A stretch of 64,000 nucleotides of DNA. Source: Chondrosia reniformis (lineage: Eukaryota > Porifera > Demospongiae > Chondrillida > Chondrillidae). Location: assembly GCA_947172415.1 (NCBI GenBank), contig OX359193.1, positions 4,892,501 to 4,956,500 of the forward strand, in the 5' to 3' direction. The notes beneath the pieces were generated by a model. It was given only the letters and a program-made list of their open reading frames with translations, made no database searches and was not told the origin of the DNA. Position numbers and translations under genes: made by a program. The number at the start of each line of letters is the position of its first letter. Position 1 is the stretch's first letter. Below are positions 43,033-64,000 of this stretch, piece after piece.

Positions 43033-43885
43033 CTAAATACAAACAATGAACACTCATGATCACATCACACAAATCTCTAAGTGTATACCTCCAACACCCA
43101 TACACATGCCTGCATTTATTGTCAATTCAAAAGTTAATACTGTACATTTTCTCATTCAAAGGTTACCTTGGCTGCTTCCCAAATTTTGCAAAAGCTTGGA
43201 AGCCATTTAATGCGTTGCACAAGCATGCATCGAGAATATATTTGTCATAAAATATGTGTGCATGTATGAATATATAGTCCTAAATACGTATTAGTAGAAT
43301 ACTGTAAATGAATTATACTGTTATAAAGCATTCCACAATATTAAATCATTAATATTAAATTTAGCAGTTTTTCATCCAGTGATCACCTAAATAACGAATA
43401 ATAGTTCTAATGTAATTTTCCACTTCATTTGATCTCTATATACATAGTACAGAATATATGGAAAACGCCTTTTTTAATATATTTTGTTATAACATAACAT
43501 CACAATAATAATAATACAGTACAATACAATTTACAATAGAGAGCATACAGCATGCATAAAAGAAAGTTTGTTATTACAGTAAATGTCCGGATTAATCAAA
43601 CAGATGCTGCAAGATAGATGTCAGTGGGGATCAGACATGAACTCCTTGCTGATCTCGAGCCTCTGGTTGCCATGATGGATTGTCGCAATAGAGTGAGAGA
43701 AATCCTGCATCTCAACATTTAATCGTCTATTTGAAGTTCATAGCTTTCGTAGTTTTTGAGATATGAGCGGCCGAAAATCGATCTGGCCGATTATTGATTG
43801 GTTACTCTTATGTTTATAGCACCTCTAAAACCAGTGGGTGGGACTGGAAAAGGGCGTAGTTTAGAGAGACGATCACGTTGACCAT
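43033..43885. other. Region upstream of receptor B
   Basis: Holds the half MITE-like element at about 43344-43437 and, from 43729, the conserved proximal region shared with receptor A, including ggccgaaaatcgat at about 43771. The intervening 43440-43728 has no recognised gene. No further MTO1 exons are visible. Confidence 0.5.
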
Positions 43886-62587
<18,702 letters not shown>

Positions 62588-62819
62588 AGTGAACCTTTAC
62601 GTTAAATTAGAAGTTACTCTATATCTCCAAATATCTGAAACATTTTTTGTATTTTGTTGCTTATATACCATATTTTTGGTAAGTATATGAAATAGATATC
62701 ATATATATATATAATGCCTAATCATATTATATGCACACAGAAGAAACTTGTTTAAATTCAAGTTGAATTATATATGTTCTACTTCATGCTCTACGTATAC
62801 AGAGTATTAATAGTCATTT

Positions 62820-63561
62820 TCATACAATGCTCTGCTCAGGGCTCTCTGCCTCCCAAAAGTCTTTATTAGGACCAAATAATACAATGCCTATTTCTACCAA
62901 CCAGGTACCTTGCATGATTATGCTTGTCGACAAGGCTGTGTTGATAAGTAGGTGTTTGGGATATTTAGTACGAATGAGGCTGCATACCCCGCCAATTAAA
63001 GCAGCGGCGACCAGAATCATGTGCATCCGTGCATCGAGGGAGGTGCGTCCTCCGACATGAAAGAAGAACAGTATTCCTTCCATCAGCCATGCAAAACCAT
63101 AAAAAAACTTTCCAGTGTCCTTGGGAAGTGACTTGAGGCCACAGTGAATGGCTAAATCAATGACACCAGAAAGAATAAAAAAGGAGTACATGGTTGCGTG
63201 TTGGGCTTTCTCGACGCTGAACGGCTTTTGGCTTAAACTAAGCGGTTCCCAAAAAACATGCCAATTTTTTTCTTCTTCGGGAGTTAATTCGAGAAAACAT
63301 TCTACAAAACCAGCCAAAATGGTGAATAATAAACGGAGGCATGGTTCAATTGGTAAACGGGGAGAACATGGAAAAGGAATGAAAGAAAGATGTTGGTATC
63401 CGTTCAACCACCTCTCCTCCGTCGAACTTAATTCCTTTGCGATTTCTACAAGTCTCCAATTTCCTGTTATAGAAGTGTCCGACAACACTCATTACGGCCC
63501 AGAGTGTGCCATACAGGCCAATGAAGATTCCGGGCACCCAGTGACCAGAGAGAGATCCCAT
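62820..63561 (-). pseudogene. TMEM45-like copy B, 5' part, lacking the last exon and with a frame change
   Basis: Starts MGSLSGHWVPGIFIGLYGTL at 63561, matching the MGxxxGHxxPG start of TMEM45 proteins. It then needs a +1 frame change before SPRLPIEPCLRLLFTILAGF; this could be an unrecognised mini-intron or a frameshift. Downstream are AQHATMYSFFILSGVIDLAI, KFFYGFAWLMEGILFFFHVG, HMILVAAALIGGVCSLI and QGTWLVEIGIVLFGPNKDFW. After FWEAES the sequence jumps into other sequence (PEQSIV, stop), because a segment matching 32020-33807 of copy A is deleted, taking the final membrane-span exon. Multi-pass DUF716-family membrane protein; probably non-functional or altered at its C-terminus. Confidence 0.72.
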
Positions 63562-64000
63562 TGCCCTTATTATCGCATAATAAACATAAAGAATAAAACC
63601 GCTAACGGCATAATATATACGTGCACAGGAACGTACAAGGACACGTTTCCGCCAACAATATACATACCTTGACACTTACATCATTAGACGAGCTGGATTA
63701 ACTATCCTTATAAAACCTTTAGGTTAATCAATTAAGCATTGAAAGGCATATATACACGTACAGACTTTGCGGATATAACAGCCACAGGCCGCACATTAAT
63801 TCAGTGTATCACCATATATTTCCTATACTTGACAGACAACATGTTCAACCTCTGATTTTTATAAATTATAACAGCAGAAATCACAAAAATGTCTTATAAA
63901 TTACATTATACATACTGGCTTTAAGTGTCACTGACTGTATTATATTAATTATATACCCTAAACATAAATACTTTGTGTTAATTATGTGACTGGGAGATAG
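63562..64000. other. Sequence upstream of TMEM45-like copy B
   Basis: The frame stays open upstream of the chosen methionine to about 63675 but lacks family similarity, so it is treated as 5' UTR or promoter. The remainder is AT-rich with nothing recognisable. Confidence 0.4.

Overview
The window is animal (metazoan) nuclear DNA. Genes are split by short AT-rich GT-AG introns, the domains are animal ones (LIS1, SRCR, EGF, HRM/GAIN/GPS, SEFIR, TMEM45), and both non-LTR retrotransposons and small DNA transposons are present. Large SRCR-EGF receptors, very short introns (about 50-70 nt) and repeated tacgta-type intron sequence suggest a sponge, perhaps a demosponge. That assignment is inference.

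Layout. 0.3-3.7 kb (+): a seven-exon single-pass receptor with a cytoplasmic SEFIR-like domain, resembling an IL-17 receptor. 4.75-13.46 kb (-): a complete 14-exon LIS1/PAFAH1B1 gene whose 3.3 kb intron holds retroelement debris. 14.1-17.0 kb (+): a two-exon P-loop (STAND/NB-ARC-like) NTPase with a membrane anchor and C-terminal TPR-like repeats, divergent from LIS1. 18.2-31.2 kb (+): SRCR receptor gene A. 33.5-34.0 kb (-): the 3' exons of a TMEM45-like gene (copy A). 34.2-43.0 kb: retrotransposons and an orphan internal piece of MTO1. 43.9-62.6 kb (+): SRCR receptor gene B. 62.8-63.6 kb (-): the 5' part of TMEM45-like copy B.

The central feature is the duplicated block (about 18.06-33.98 kb and 43.73-63.01 kb), which carries one SRCR receptor and one TMEM45-like gene per copy. 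By hand splicing, with reading phases checked at every joined exon, receptor A is about 2,329 aa with 8 SRCR domains. Receptor B is about 3,276 aa with 15 SRCR domains. Both have a signal peptide, SRCR and EGF modules, a Ser/Thr-rich tandem-repeat stalk, an HRM-like segment, a GAIN-like region and a GPS autoproteolysis motif, then one transmembrane helix and a short tail. This is the extracellular layout of an adhesion GPCR joined to a single-pass anchor. The two paralogues differ most in the tail: A ends in eight 7-residue repeats each carrying YVEV, while B keeps one unit without the tyrosine. B also grew by a 3,102-bp internal tandem duplication.

All splice models were made by eye from splice sites, phase and family similarity. 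Nothing here was tested by search or by RNA evidence.
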